This document shows positions 51,499-60,956 of a DNA stretch of 64,000 nucleotides, one piece after another. Below the pieces are notes generated by a model. It was not told the DNA's origin, searched no databases, and saw only the letters and a list, made by a program, of their open reading frames with translations. This stretch comes from Paludibacter sp. (GTDB lineage Bacteria > Bacteroidota > Bacteroidia > Bacteroidales > Paludibacteraceae), in NCBI GenBank assembly GCA_029973975.1, contig JARKQF010000245.1, forward strand, positions 1-64,000, read 5' to 3'. The position numbers and the translations under genes are program-made. The first letter of the stretch is position 1, and each line of letters opens with the position of its first letter.

Positions 51499-53718
51499 CT
51501 ATTCCTTGATTTCTTGCACAGGATAGAGGTCATTCCACCCGCCAACCATTTTTGCCAACGGAAAGCCATGATAAGCATGTTCTGAGTATGCAGCAACTTG
51601 CTGGATTTCGCGTGTTGTAATCGGCACGTTTACCTGCCCAATGACAATATCGGTCACAGCCCCCAGTTCTTCCCAAATGTTTTTCATTTCAACAGTGATT
51701 TGTGCGACACAGTCATATTCAAAACCAGCCGCTCCCATGCGTTTGGCCAGGTTTGAAAGTATCAACCAATTTGGCTTAGCTTCTTCAAAAGCTGGCACAG
51801 CCGGGTTTATCTTAAGCAATTGTCTCTCTTGATTCAAGATCGACCCATCTGTTTCAGTGAATGGTGTTGTCGGCAAGGCAAGAACAATGTTGTCATTGGT
51901 CGTTGGGGAAAATGCATTTTGATAGATTATTGCATTTGCCTGAACAGGTACTGTGGTCGGGGTGGTCCCGACTAAATAAAGAACATCAACAGTAGAGATA
52001 GCTCCACTATCTTTTGGAAGCGAAATCCCCCATTGCTTTTCAAAATATATTCTGGCATCAACATTTTCAAATGAGATTCCACCTGGCAACAAGGAAGGTT
52101 CCACACCTGTCATCCACGCACCGGTTAGATTTGCATACGGCGGCAGAGGTAAGATTTTCGCGCCAACCTTTTCAGCCAGCCTATCCATCAATGCGGCAAC
52201 CAGTTCCGCATCATCACCGTTAAAATATTCTTGACCAATCAATATAAATGGGGAAACAGCCGTTTGTAAGATCTGAGCAGCTTGTTCTATCCAACCGCTA
52301 CCTTTACGCGGATTTTCGATAGCAAAAATTAGTGACTGCAAGGTGTTTAGAATCTCATCAGAATTGACGATTTCACTGATGTTAGCAATCTTTGTAAGTG
52401 TATGTTTTCCAGGGTAAACGGTGATTAATTTCGCACCGCGGCGTTTGGCTTTGCGCACCGCAACACCGACCACTGATCGCGCATAGCGAAGGTCCAATCC
52501 CAGACAAAGAATGGAATCTGTTTTTTCCAGATCGCTCAACCTGCCAGCCCGTTTCCAGAAAGATGCATAAGAATTGTATGCTTTACCCAGTTCCCAATTG
52601 GCGCTGCTGGCTATGTGATTGGATTTCATTACTGTCCTGACGAATTTTTGAGCCACATACAAATCTTCCAAAGTGCAGTCAGGCGAAACAACCATCTGAA
52701 ATTTTTCTGGGGCACAGGATGATAAAGTTTGGACTGCTTTTTCCAATGCGCTCTCCCAGGTCAACTCATCCTTATAACCATTCACCAATTGATAGGTTTT
52801 TTTCATTCTTGAATAGTGATTGACAAGCTCAGGGATGGCAAACCTGCCCTTGACGCATAGCAGCCCCTGGTTCAGTCCACCAGTGGCAGGACTTGCTCCA
52901 ATGACTTCACCGTTGTGTGTGAGCAAAGTCAACTGGCATCCGATGCCGCATAAAGCGCACGTAGTTTGAACCTCTCCGTCTGGTGCGCCAAACCATTTTT
53001 TTGCTTTTTCTGATAAAGCGCCGCTTGGACACACATCCACGCAAGCTCCACAAAATTCGCAACCGGCTTCAAGATGGCTGCGAGCAAATGCCGTTCCAAT
53101 AACCGTTTCGTGTCCGCGGTTTTTGAATGCCAGCACACCCGCCAATCTCACATCCTGACAAACTTGCACACATCTCCCGCACAAAATGCAAAGGTTGTAA
53201 TCACGGTCGTAAAATGGATCAAATCGCTCCACAGGCAACATGCGATAATGGATGGGGTACTTGGCATTATGCGCATCCAGATAATCCACCACTTTCTGCA
53301 ATTCGCATTGCCCATCTTTTGGACAGGTACGGCAGCCTGTGGTGACACCCACTTTTCTCATCGTGCTGTTTGATTCAACACAGCCTTGCAATCCGCAAAT
53401 CAAACAACTGGATGGGTGTTCGCCCATGATGAGTTGAACAATATCGCTGCGTATTTGCTGAATTTTTTCTGTCGCAGTATATACTTCCATTCCATCTTCT
53501 ACCGGTGTGGTGCAGGCAGATGGATAATTGTTTCTTCCTTTCACTTCAACAATGCAAATTCTGCATGCGCCAAATGGTGTCAAATCCTTATGCGCGCAAA
53601 GTGTAGGAATATATATGCCATTCTGTGTTGCGGCAGTAAGAATGGTGGTTCCTTTTTGCGTATCAATTGGAATGCCGTCGATAACCAGGTGAAAGTTCGA
53701 GTTGGTCTGTGGGCTCAT
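51499..53718 (-). CDS. NuoG-like iron-sulfur subunit with molybdopterin-oxidoreductase-type domain
   Basis: 739 aa. The N terminus has a [2Fe-2S] domain (CAHKDLTPFGACRICIVEV, CTTPVEDG), the His-ligated cluster region (HPSSCLICGLQGC, CRTCPKDGQC), and two [4Fe-4S] motifs (CILCGRCVQVC, CEFCGACVDVCPSG). A C4 motif CALCGIGC and GLLCVKGRF begin a molybdopterin-type domain of about 500 residues. I see no Cys or Sec in the position where formate dehydrogenases bind the metal (around SSANWELGKAY), so it is probably a NuoG-type electron-transfer subunit, not a formate dehydrogenase. It overlaps nuoF by four bases. Confidence 0.8.
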   Translation of the reverse strand: MSPQTNSNFHLVIDGIPIDTQKGTTILTAATQNGIYIPTLCAHKDLTPFGACRICIVEVKGRNNYPSACTTPVEDGMEVYTATEKIQQIRSDIVQLIMGEHPSSCLICGLQGCVESNSTMRKVGVTTGCRTCPKDGQCELQKVVDYLDAHNAKYPIHYRMLPVERFDPFYDRDYNLCILCGRCVQVCQDVRLAGVLAFKNRGHETVIGTAFARSHLEAGCEFCGACVDVCPSGALSEKAKKWFGAPDGEVQTTCALCGIGCQLTLLTHNGEVIGASPATGGLNQGLLCVKGRFAIPELVNHYSRMKKTYQLVNGYKDELTWESALEKAVQTLSSCAPEKFQMVVSPDCTLEDLYVAQKFVRTVMKSNHIASSANWELGKAYNSYASFWKRAGRLSDLEKTDSILCLGLDLRYARSVVGVAVRKAKRRGAKLITVYPGKHTLTKIANISEIVNSDEILNTLQSLIFAIENPRKGSGWIEQAAQILQTAVSPFILIGQEYFNGDDAELVAALMDRLAEKVGAKILPLPPYANLTGAWMTGVEPSLLPGGISFENVDARIYFEKQWGISLPKDSGAISTVDVLYLVGTTPTTVPVQANAIIYQNAFSPTTNDNIVLALPTTPFTETDGSILNQERQLLKINPAVPAFEEAKPNWLILSNLAKRMGAAGFEYDCVAQITVEMKNIWEELGAVTDIVIGQVNVPITTREIQQVAAYSEHAYHGFPLAKMVGGWNDLYPVQEIKE

Positions 53719-55604
53719 TCAGTCACCGCCTGCATTTTTTCGAGAGATTTCGCATTATAGATGGCATCAAATCGACAGGTTTCAAAACACGCACGGCAGT
53801 GAATGCATTTATCAGGATCAATGATGTGTTTTTCTTTGACCTTACCTGTAATTGCGTCCACCGGGCATACCTTGGAACATTGGTGACACCCCGTACATTT
53901 TTCTGCGTCAATCCGAAACTCAATTAATTCCTTGCAAACATTGGCTTTACACACATGGTTTTGAATATGTTCCAGATATTCCTTTTCGAAATAGCGTATG
54001 GTTGTGATTACCGGATTGGGCACAGTTTGCCCCAATCCACACAGAGATCCTTTTTGGATGGTTTCGCCCAGGCGTTTCAAAGCATCAATATCTTCTAACT
54101 CGCCCTCGCCTCGACTGATGCGATCCAAAATCTCCACAAGACGCATGGAACCCAGCCTGCAAGGAGTACATTTTCCGCAGGATTCATTTTTCGTAAAATT
54201 CAAAAAATACTGAGCAAGATTAATCACGCAGGTGTCTTCATCCATTACGATCAAGCCGCCGGAGCCCATAATAGATCCAGCTGCTTTAAGCGATTCGTAA
54301 TCCAATGGGAGATCCAGGGATGAAGCTGGCAGGCATCCGCCTGAAGGACCTCCAGTCTGTACAGCTTTAAATGGTTTTTTAGTTCCACCGCCAATATCGA
54401 AAATCACCTGGCGTAACGTAGTTCCCAGGGGTACTTCGATCAAACCGGTACGCACCACTTTGCCTGCCAGAGAGAAGGTTTTGGTGCCATAATTCCCCTG
54501 GCAACCAAATTGCCTGTACCACTCACTGCCGTTGCGAAGAATATTCGGTAATGTGCCCAGTGTTTCTGTGTTGTTAATAACTGTAGGTTTGCCAAACAAT
54601 CCCTGAGATGCCGGGAATGGTGGGCGGCTGCGAGGCATACCCCGTTTCCCTTCGATTGAGGCAATCAGCGCGGTTTCTTCACCGCAAACAAACGCCCCCG
54701 CCCCTTCTTTCAATGTGATTTGAAAATGAAAATCTGTATCAAGGATGCGATCGCCCAGGAGCCCATATTCCGTCATTTGTTGAATGGCTTTTCTCAAACG
54801 CTCAATTGCCAGTGGATACTCCGCACGAATGTAGATATAACCGTGCGTTGCGCCTATAGCGTAGGCAGCAATCAGCATTCCCTCCAAAACCGCATGAGGG
54901 TCGCCCTCAATAAGAGAGCGGTTCATAAATGCTCCCGGGTCGCCTTCATCAGCATTACAAATTAAGTATTTTGTATCGCCTGGATTGTTCCGACAAATTT
55001 CCCATTTTTTTGAAGTGGGAAATCCCGATCCACCTCTTCCCCTTAATCCAGATTCTCTCACCTCATTGAGCACTGCCTCGGGAGGCATTTGCAATGCTTT
55101 AATCAATCCCAAATAGCCGTCACGAGCCAGATAATGATCAATCTCTTCAGGATTGATAAATCCACAATTTCGCAGCACCAACCTGACTTGCGATTTAAGC
55201 ATGGGGATATCAAAAAAAGCAGGTATTCCTTCAGGCTTTCTCTGCCCATCAGCACTCAAGAAACCGATTGCTTTCTTTGAATAGGTTTTTTTCTCAATAA
55301 TGACTTCTTGAATAATTTCACGCGCATTTTGGGGAGTTACATTGGCAAAACTAACGCGTGCTTCACCGGGCATTTGAATATCCATTAATGGTTCCAGATA
55401 GCAAGGACCAATGCAACCTACCTCGACAATTCTTGCAACGTGTGAACTGGCATTTAATGTTTCTTCAACCGCCCGAAGAACTTCCATGGCTCCCGCAGCC
55501 CTTCCGCAGGATGCCATGCCAATGTAGATTACCGGGACTTTATTGTGAATTATCAAATCCCAATTCTCGATGGCTTTTTGTCGTAGCTGAGAGAGATCAT
55601 TCAT
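53715..55604 (-). CDS. nuoF: NuoF-type NADH dehydrogenase subunit with extra ferredoxin domains
   Basis: 629 aa. An N-terminal thioredoxin-like [2Fe-2S] domain (about 20-115; IGMASCGRAAGAMEV, VGCIGPCYLEP) is followed by the FMN/NADH-binding core (GRGGSGFPTSKKWEICRNN, YLICNADEGDPGAFMNR, GAGAFVCGEETALIASIEG). An SLBB region, a [4Fe-4S] site (ESCGKCTPCRLGSMRL) and two C-terminal ferredoxin clusters (CTGCHQCSKVCPVDAI, CIHCRACFETCRFDAI) complete it. This is the HydB/HndC-like architecture used in soluble NAD-linked hydrogenases and bifurcating enzymes. It oxidises NADH at FMN. Confidence 0.93.
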   Translation of the reverse strand: MNDLSQLRQKAIENWDLIIHNKVPVIYIGMASCGRAAGAMEVLRAVEETLNASSHVARIVEVGCIGPCYLEPLMDIQMPGEARVSFANVTPQNAREIIQEVIIEKKTYSKKAIGFLSADGQRKPEGIPAFFDIPMLKSQVRLVLRNCGFINPEEIDHYLARDGYLGLIKALQMPPEAVLNEVRESGLRGRGGSGFPTSKKWEICRNNPGDTKYLICNADEGDPGAFMNRSLIEGDPHAVLEGMLIAAYAIGATHGYIYIRAEYPLAIERLRKAIQQMTEYGLLGDRILDTDFHFQITLKEGAGAFVCGEETALIASIEGKRGMPRSRPPFPASQGLFGKPTVINNTETLGTLPNILRNGSEWYRQFGCQGNYGTKTFSLAGKVVRTGLIEVPLGTTLRQVIFDIGGGTKKPFKAVQTGGPSGGCLPASSLDLPLDYESLKAAGSIMGSGGLIVMDEDTCVINLAQYFLNFTKNESCGKCTPCRLGSMRLVEILDRISRGEGELEDIDALKRLGETIQKGSLCGLGQTVPNPVITTIRYFEKEYLEHIQNHVCKANVCKELIEFRIDAEKCTGCHQCSKVCPVDAITGKVKEKHIIDPDKCIHCRACFETCRFDAIYNAKSLEKMQAVTE

Positions 55605-56049
55605 AGTGTTTTAAAATATCTTTTAATCGGTTAGCTGTCATTCTACCGTAAATTGTGTCATTGATTTGAACAACAGGCGCCAGAGCACAGCAGCCCAGGC
55701 ATGCCACTCGGGTGAGTCTAAACTTACCGTCAGATGTGGTTTGTCCTGGTTGAATGCCCAGTTCCCGTTCAATCGTCTCGCTAATCCATTGACCACCGCC
55801 CACATGGCATGCCGTTCCCGTACATACTCGAATGATATTGCGGCCTGGGTTTTCAAAGCGAAACTGGCTGTAAAACGAAGCGACGCCAAAAATCTCATTT
55901 TCCGTGATGTTTAGGAATTCAGCAGTTTTCTCAATGCATTCTTCTGAAAGATACCCCAATCCATTTTGCAATTCCTGCAAAATGGGAATCAAATCCCCCG
56001 CTTCGCCTTTGTAATGACTGAATATTTTTGAATAGCTACTTTGTTCCAA
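55597..56049 (-). CDS. nuoE: NuoE-type thioredoxin-like [2Fe-2S] subunit
   Basis: 150 aa. Helical N terminus (LIPILQELQNGLGYLSEECI) and a [2Fe-2S] domain with ligands in CTGTACHVGG and CLGCCALAPVVQIND. It is the partner of NuoF and overlaps it by eight bases. First gene of the five-gene redox operon. Confidence 0.95.
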   Translation of the reverse strand: MEQSSYSKIFSHYKGEAGDLIPILQELQNGLGYLSEECIEKTAEFLNITENEIFGVASFYSQFRFENPGRNIIRVCTGTACHVGGGQWISETIERELGIQPGQTTSDGKFRLTRVACLGCCALAPVVQINDTIYGRMTANRLKDILKHYE

Positions 56050-56173
56050 TGTTCGATCTCCATATCAATGAATTCTTGTCATATTCAGGATACGACAATC
56101 AGGTGACTGCTTGAGATCTTATTCACTACAGAAAGGGAAATTACCGTCCCATCATACCACAATGCGCATCAAT

Positions 56174-57064
56174 TCAACTCTGATTTTCATCCACTAATTT
56201 TATCTTGTCGCTTGGGAACTCTCTTTTTCCCACATCGGGGATATCGACAATAACCATTTCCCTCAACGGCACTACATCCACCACTTTTCCTTCACCAACC
56301 GGAGTTACAACGCGCTTATTGCGCTTGGGCAATTTTTTTCGCGCCTCAGTATAGGTTTCATGTTCATACATGAGACAGCAACGTAATCGGCCGCACATAC
56401 CGGTTATTTCAGATGGGGTGAGCGAGATCCCCTGATCTTTTGCCATCTTAATGGAAATGGAACAAAATTCTGTCAGGAAACCTGTACAACAACGTGTTTC
56501 TTTACCGCAGGCACCCATCCCTTTTAAATTCTTGGCAACGTCGCGGGGACCAATTTGTTTGAACTCAATTTCTGCAGGTGAATACTTACGCTGCAATACT
56601 TTTCGCAGTCCCTTAAGGTCTTGCTTCTCTTCCGTTTCGTTGCTAAAAAGAATGGTTAAATGTTTTCCATCAAAGCTGTATTCAGCGTCTACTATCTTTA
56701 CTCCACTCAGATTTTGCTCTTTCACTTTTCCCTGGCAGGTTTCAATTACTTCTGCTTCTTTATCAGCCCAGCTTTGGCGAATGATTAAATCTTGAGGCGT
56801 GGAGCGTCGGATAATTGGTTTCAGATTCTCCTCTTTTGCGTCCACAGAATTCTTTTTAATATACACAACAGTACCAATTTGCATTCCCCGACTGGTATCT
56901 ACAACAACCGCGTCACCAGGAATTAACTCATCCTTCATGTTCGAAACGAAATGATATATTTTCCCAACTTGAACAAATCGGACACCAATTAAATCAAGCG
57001 AATCTGTGGTTTTGGGTTGTTCGAGCATATTGTTGGAGGATACAGGCTCATCAACTTCTGACAT
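56174..57064 (-). CDS. PSP1-domain protein (RicT/YaaT-like)
   Basis: 296 aa. The PSP1 domain covers about 65-150 and the motif-rich region ACGKETRCCTGFL ... GMCGRLRCCLMYE (about 188-240) carries the conserved Cys that bind Fe-S in Bacillus RicT. In Firmicutes the protein assists RNA processing and development. It is followed directly by mrp, whose product handles Fe-S clusters, although translation order places mrp first. Confidence 0.9.
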   Translation of the reverse strand: MSEVDEPVSSNNMLEQPKTTDSLDLIGVRFVQVGKIYHFVSNMKDELIPGDAVVVDTSRGMQIGTVVYIKKNSVDAKEENLKPIIRRSTPQDLIIRQSWADKEAEVIETCQGKVKEQNLSGVKIVDAEYSFDGKHLTILFSNETEEKQDLKGLRKVLQRKYSPAEIEFKQIGPRDVAKNLKGMGACGKETRCCTGFLTEFCSISIKMAKDQGISLTPSEITGMCGRLRCCLMYEHETYTEARKKLPKRNKRVVTPVGEGKVVDVVPLREMVIVDIPDVGKREFPSDKIKLVDENQS

Positions 57065-58129
57065 TTATTTCTCACCTGTTGCTTTGTTTTGAAAGTTGGT
57101 CACACTGACTGTCGCAGCCAGCGATTCGGTAATATGCACAAACATTTTTGCAGCCTCCGAATCGGGTTTCGCCAACACGATCGGCATCCCCATATCTCCA
57201 CCAACCCTGACTGCAGGATCCATGGGAATACCTCCAAGAAACGGAACTCGGGCTGCCTTGGCAAGTCTTTCACCGCCTCCCGTTCCAAAAATATCCATTT
57301 TCTCCCCGGTTGGAAGTGACAGATAGCTCATGTTTTCAATAACTCCCAACACCGGAACATTTAGCTTATTAAACATTTCCAAGCCGCGGCTGGCATCTTC
57401 CAATGAAACGGCTTGTGGCAAGGTGACAATCACTCCCCCACTTAGTGCCAGGTGTTCTGAAAGGCTCAATTGCACGTCGCCGGTTCCTGGTGGTAAATCT
57501 ACAATTAAATAGTCAAGTTCACACCAGTCCACATCACTTAAGAATTGCCGAATGGCAGAATGCAGTAATGGGCCTCGCCAAATAAGGGGTTGCCCAGGTC
57601 TAACCATAAACCCAATGGACATTACTTTCACCCCAAAAGCTTCGGCTGGTTGAATACGTTCATTTTCAGTTAGGGGCAACTCATCAACACCCATCATCGT
57701 GGGAATATTTGGGCCATAAATATCTGCATCCAACAAGCCTACTTTCGCTCCGCGTTGAGCCAGCGACACGGCAATATTTACAGCCACGGTGCTCTTCCCG
57801 ACCCCCCCCTTACCAGAAGCGATTGCGATTGCGTTTTTCACCGGCAGATTAAAAATCTCTCGCGATTTGCCATCACCGGCAACAGAAGCGCCCATATTTA
57901 CCTCAACCTGTTTCACACCTGGAACATTTTTGACAGCTTGTTCCACGTCGTTTTTAATCTTGTTGCGTAACGGGCAGGCTGGTGTAGTTAATTGAATGCT
58001 TACAGTAACGACAGAATCATTTATCTGGACATCCTTAACCATTTTTAAGGTGACCAGATCTTTCTTTAACTCAGGGTCCATCACGTTGCTTAATGCTTCA
58101 AAAATCACTTCTTGATTTAATTCACTCAT
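57065..58129 (-). CDS. mrp: Mrp/ApbC/NBP35-type Fe-S cluster carrier ATPase
   Basis: 354 aa. N-terminal MIP18/DUF59 domain (about 5-80, TTPACPLRNKI), then a deviant Walker A GKGGVGKSTVAVNIAV near 112 and LLDADIYGPNIPTMMG, DYLIVDLPPGTGD and the ENMSYLSLPTG loop. Carries and transfers iron-sulfur clusters. The canonical C-x-x-C pair of the P-loop domain is not evident in the ENMSYL region. It lies next to Fe-S-rich oxidoreductase genes that would need the clusters. Confidence 0.93.
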   Translation of the reverse strand: MSELNQEVIFEALSNVMDPELKKDLVTLKMVKDVQINDSVVTVSIQLTTPACPLRNKIKNDVEQAVKNVPGVKQVEVNMGASVAGDGKSREIFNLPVKNAIAIASGKGGVGKSTVAVNIAVSLAQRGAKVGLLDADIYGPNIPTMMGVDELPLTENERIQPAEAFGVKVMSIGFMVRPGQPLIWRGPLLHSAIRQFLSDVDWCELDYLIVDLPPGTGDVQLSLSEHLALSGGVIVTLPQAVSLEDASRGLEMFNKLNVPVLGVIENMSYLSLPTGEKMDIFGTGGGERLAKAARVPFLGGIPMDPAVRVGGDMGMPIVLAKPDSEAAKMFVHITESLAATVSVTNFQNKATGEK

Positions 58130-58154
58130 CTTTTACCACCTATTGTGCAATTAT

Positions 58155-58466
58155 TTAGAGCTTCACTTGTAATTCGCTAAGGCAATCGAAGTACATTTTT
58201 CTTAAATCTTCATCATCATCACGGTATCGCTTGATAGTTCGTTGAGCGCAATCAGTGCAACCGCGCATGGCGCGAAATGAATTTGAATTGCAGGTTATGC
58301 ATCCGCCCAATCGAACCATCATTAGAACAAATGCTAACTTTTCAATGGAATCGCCGCTACTAGATGACACGAACTCGACCAGGTTGCGCCAGTCATTTCC
58401 TCGTAAATCTATCAAGTGGGGAATAACGCGTAGTGGAAAGAGGATTTCCGTATCAGCATTTTCCAT
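58155..58466 (-). CDS. Small Cys-rich protein of unknown function (103 aa)
   Basis: 103 aa with four Cys arranged CITCNSNSFRAMRGCTDCA near 56-75, a likely metal site, and a charged helical C terminus (IKRYRDDDEDLRKMYFDCL). Not recognised. It lies 25 bases upstream of mrp on the same strand, so a role in Fe-S handling is possible but not shown. Confidence 0.65.
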   Translation of the reverse strand: MENADTEILFPLRVIPHLIDLRGNDWRNLVEFVSSSSGDSIEKLAFVLMMVRLGGCITCNSNSFRAMRGCTDCAQRTIKRYRDDDEDLRKMYFDCLSELQVKL

Positions 58467-58582
58467 GATTTATCTTCCTACCTGGCATTTGCAAAGTATA
58501 GCACTTTTTTTAACTAAACAGGACATTTTTAGTTGTAATTTGGCATAAGTTTTCACAGCCAGAAAAGAATTTACTTATAAAC

Positions 58583-58624
58583 AAACAGATCACACTCGAT
58601 ACCTTACAATTGTGTGACCTGTTT
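58583..58624 (-). terminator. Intrinsic terminator downstream of glmS
   Basis: AAACAG-A-TCACAC (from 58583) pairs with GTGTGA-C-CTGTTT (to 58624), an 11-12-base stem with one mismatch and a 16-base loop. On the minus strand it is followed by GTTTATAAG. It lies in the 228-base gap after glmS, which otherwise shows nothing. Confidence 0.65.
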
Positions 58625-58694
58625 GTTATTATTCTTTGAGATATTTTTCCTGACTATAACATTCCTGTGATTTTTACAAAGCAGTTATCCAATT

Positions 58695-60536
58695 TCACTC
58701 AACGGTCACCGATTTTGCTAAATTGCGTGGTTGATCCACGTCCAGTCCACGCAATGAAGCAATGTGATACGCCAGCAATTGCAGCGGAATAACCGTGATC
58801 ACCGGACTGAGCAACCAGGGTGTTTCGGGAACCCAGAAAACAATATCGGCGAGTTCCGCCGAACGTGTGTCACCATCCGTCGCCACAATAGCCACTTTCC
58901 CGCCGCGGGCTTTTGCCTGCTCCACCTGGCTAATCATTTTTTCACGCCACGGGTCTTGAGGTGCAATGGCAATCACCGGCATTTCTTTATCAACCAGGGC
59001 TATTGGTCCGTGTTTCATTTCTCCTGCTGGATAGGCCTCTGCGTGAATGTAAGAGATTTCTTTCAATTTCAATGCGCCTTCGTAAGCAATTGGCATATTA
59101 ATTCCTCTACCCAGATATAACGCATTGGAACTATCTTTCAATTGTTGCGCATGTACCAGGATATCTTCTTCACGTTCCAGACACCGCCCCACCAGATGAG
59201 GTATCAAACGTAAATCTTGCACACATTGATATCGTTCTTCCCTGCTAAGCACACCACGTAAATCACCCAACAAAACTGCCAGCATATATAAATCGACCAA
59301 TGGAGCTGTGAAGGCTTTTGTGGATGCTACACCAATTTCTGGTCCAGTTTGCATCGAGATATATCCATCTGCCACACGCATTGCCTGAGAACCAATAGCA
59401 TTAACAATTGACCAGACTATTGCGCCCTTTTTTCGAGCTTCTTCCATTGCAGCCAATGTGTCGGCTGTTTCTCCAGATTGGCTGATGGCAATCACAACAG
59501 TTCCCGGCTCGATGATCGGATCACGATAACGGAATTCAGATGCGATTTCCACTTCCACCGGAATGCGTGCCAATTTTTCTAAATAATGTTTTCCGACCAT
59601 GCCTGCATGTGAGGCTGTGCCACAGGCAGTGATGAAAATTTTTCTGATCAGTCGGGCATTGTCTTCTGTTAAATTTAATTGCGGCAGTCGAATTTTCCCC
59701 TCTTCAAAATCAACCCGGCCTGCCAGCGTATCTGTTAACGAACGAACCTGTTCGTGAATTTCCTTTTGCATAAAATGGCGGTATTCCCCTTTTTCGGCAG
59801 AGACGGCATCCCAACCAATGGTGTGAATCTGTGGTTCAATCGGTTCACCATCCAGGGTTGTTACAGAAAAACTGTTTTTAGAGACGATTGCCATCTGACA
59901 AGATTCAAGAAATGCCATTTTCCGTGTGTGTTCCAGAATTGCCGGAATATCGGAAGCCACAAACATTTCATTGTCACCCAACCCAACAACCACCCCCCCC
60001 GCATTGCCAATACGTGCAGCCACTATCTTATCGGGTTCGCGCGATGACATGACCACAATTCCATGTGCACCTTTCAGGTGTTTCAAAGCTTTGCGAACAG
60101 CACCCACCATGTCCTTGCCGCTGCCCATATAGCGCTCAATCAGGTGCACAATAATTTCTGAATCCGTGTCCGAATTAAAATCCACACCTTCGGCTGATAG
60201 CTCTTCACGCAGTTCGATGAAATTTTCCACAATTCCATTGTGAACCACAACAACTTCTTTTGTGCTGCCCAGGTGGGGATGTGCATTACGCTCACAGGGC
60301 TCACCGTGAGTCGCCCAGCGCGTATGCCCAATTCCAATCTTTCCACTGATGGGCTGGTCATTAACTAGCGTGACAAGGTTGCCAAGTTTTCCCACATTCC
60401 TGCGAACCACAATACTACCATTTTCAATCACGGCTATACCAGCAGAATCATAACCACGATATTCCAAACGTTTTAAACCGTTTAAAATAAGCGGTGTTGC
60501 ATTTTTTTCTCCAATGTAACCTACAATTCCACACAT
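58695..60536 (-). CDS. glmS: Glutamine-fructose-6-phosphate aminotransferase (isomerizing)
   Basis: 613 aa. Begins MCGIVGYIGEKNATP with the catalytic Cys exposed after Met removal, glutaminase motifs GIGHTRWATHGEP and VVVHNGIVENF, then two SIS domains (ACGTASHAGMVGKHYLEKLA, ISQSGETADTLAAM, GRGINMPIAYEGALKLKEIS) and the terminal LRGLDVDQPRNLAKSVTVE. Makes glucosamine 6-phosphate for peptidoglycan and amino-sugar synthesis. AAAAGGAGA precedes the ATG. Confidence 0.97.
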   Translation of the reverse strand: MCGIVGYIGEKNATPLILNGLKRLEYRGYDSAGIAVIENGSIVVRRNVGKLGNLVTLVNDQPISGKIGIGHTRWATHGEPCERNAHPHLGSTKEVVVVHNGIVENFIELREELSAEGVDFNSDTDSEIIVHLIERYMGSGKDMVGAVRKALKHLKGAHGIVVMSSREPDKIVAARIGNAGGVVVGLGDNEMFVASDIPAILEHTRKMAFLESCQMAIVSKNSFSVTTLDGEPIEPQIHTIGWDAVSAEKGEYRHFMQKEIHEQVRSLTDTLAGRVDFEEGKIRLPQLNLTEDNARLIRKIFITACGTASHAGMVGKHYLEKLARIPVEVEIASEFRYRDPIIEPGTVVIAISQSGETADTLAAMEEARKKGAIVWSIVNAIGSQAMRVADGYISMQTGPEIGVASTKAFTAPLVDLYMLAVLLGDLRGVLSREERYQCVQDLRLIPHLVGRCLEREEDILVHAQQLKDSSNALYLGRGINMPIAYEGALKLKEISYIHAEAYPAGEMKHGPIALVDKEMPVIAIAPQDPWREKMISQVEQAKARGGKVAIVATDGDTRSAELADIVFWVPETPWLLSPVITVIPLQLLAYHIASLRGLDVDQPRNLAKSVTVE

Positions 60537-60868
60537 AGCGTCTCCTTTTAACTAAATAGATGTTCAAGGCGATATTTTCCTTGCAGTTAAGCAGGCAAAT
60601 ATTACCTTTCTACCAGAAGTTTATCCTGCCGGCAGATGGCGTGAAGATTTTTGTGGGAAAGAGACAGATGGCTTGAACCACCAGGAGGGCTTCCGCTGAA
60701 CTCTCGATTTTCCCGCAACCGACTTGCCAATTGCGGTTAACTCCGCCTTGCGGCGAAGAACCCTCATCCTCGTCATCTTGAGTATCACAATTCCCCCCCC
60801 CGTATCTCAAGATCATGCGCTATTACTTTCCCGTTACAATTGATTTCTGAATTTCACCTCCGTGATTA

Positions 60869-60896
60869 TATAATGCAGACAATTGGCTGCATTATA
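60869..60896. repeat. Inverted repeat, ten-base arms
   Basis: TATAATGCAG (60869-60878), eight-base spacer, CTGCATTATA (60887-60896), perfect arms. No T-run follows, so it looks more like an operator than a terminator; the arms contain TATAAT, which could serve as a -10 in one direction. Confidence 0.5.
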
Positions 60897-60907
60897 ACCG
60901 AAAAATA

Positions 60908-60953
60908 AAATTTGCAACCCTGATCGAATTCTGAACATCATCAGGGTTGCAAA
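60908..60953 (-). terminator. Intrinsic terminator of the AOR gene
   Basis: Fourteen-base perfect stem TTTGCAACCCTGAT (60911-60924) / ATCAGGGTTGCAAA (60940-60953), 15-base loop, followed on the minus strand by TTTTATTTTT. It starts four bases after the AOR stop. Confidence 0.88.
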
Positions 60954-60956
60954 TAA

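Larger units (their letters stand above)
60537..60956. other. 420-bp intergenic region between AOR and glmS with structured segments
   Basis: No protein gene. The stretch 60700-60790 is G+C-rich and can form CCGCAA/TTGCGG and TCCGCC/GGCGAA-type hairpins, and a run of eight to nine C lies near 60793. It may be a small RNA or a long 5' leader of glmS. A ten-base inverted repeat lies at 60869-60896 and a terminator at 60908-60953, annotated separately. I do not see glmS-ribozyme, RNase P, tmRNA or SRP RNA signatures. Confidence 0.35.

Noticed and set aside
51499-53718. Selenocysteine-containing formate dehydrogenase
   Set aside because: No in-frame TGA occurs and the residues around the expected metal-ligand position (SSANWELG) contain no Cys; the protein fits NuoG better.
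60537-60700. glmS ribozyme upstream of glmS
   Set aside because: The conserved ribozyme core expected close to the start codon is not visible, and the class is known mainly from Firmicutes.
60610-60816. 68-codon minus-strand ORF in the AOR-glmS gap
   Set aside because: No ribosome binding site, and the translation looks like non-coding G+C-rich sequence; the region is better viewed as structured RNA or leader.
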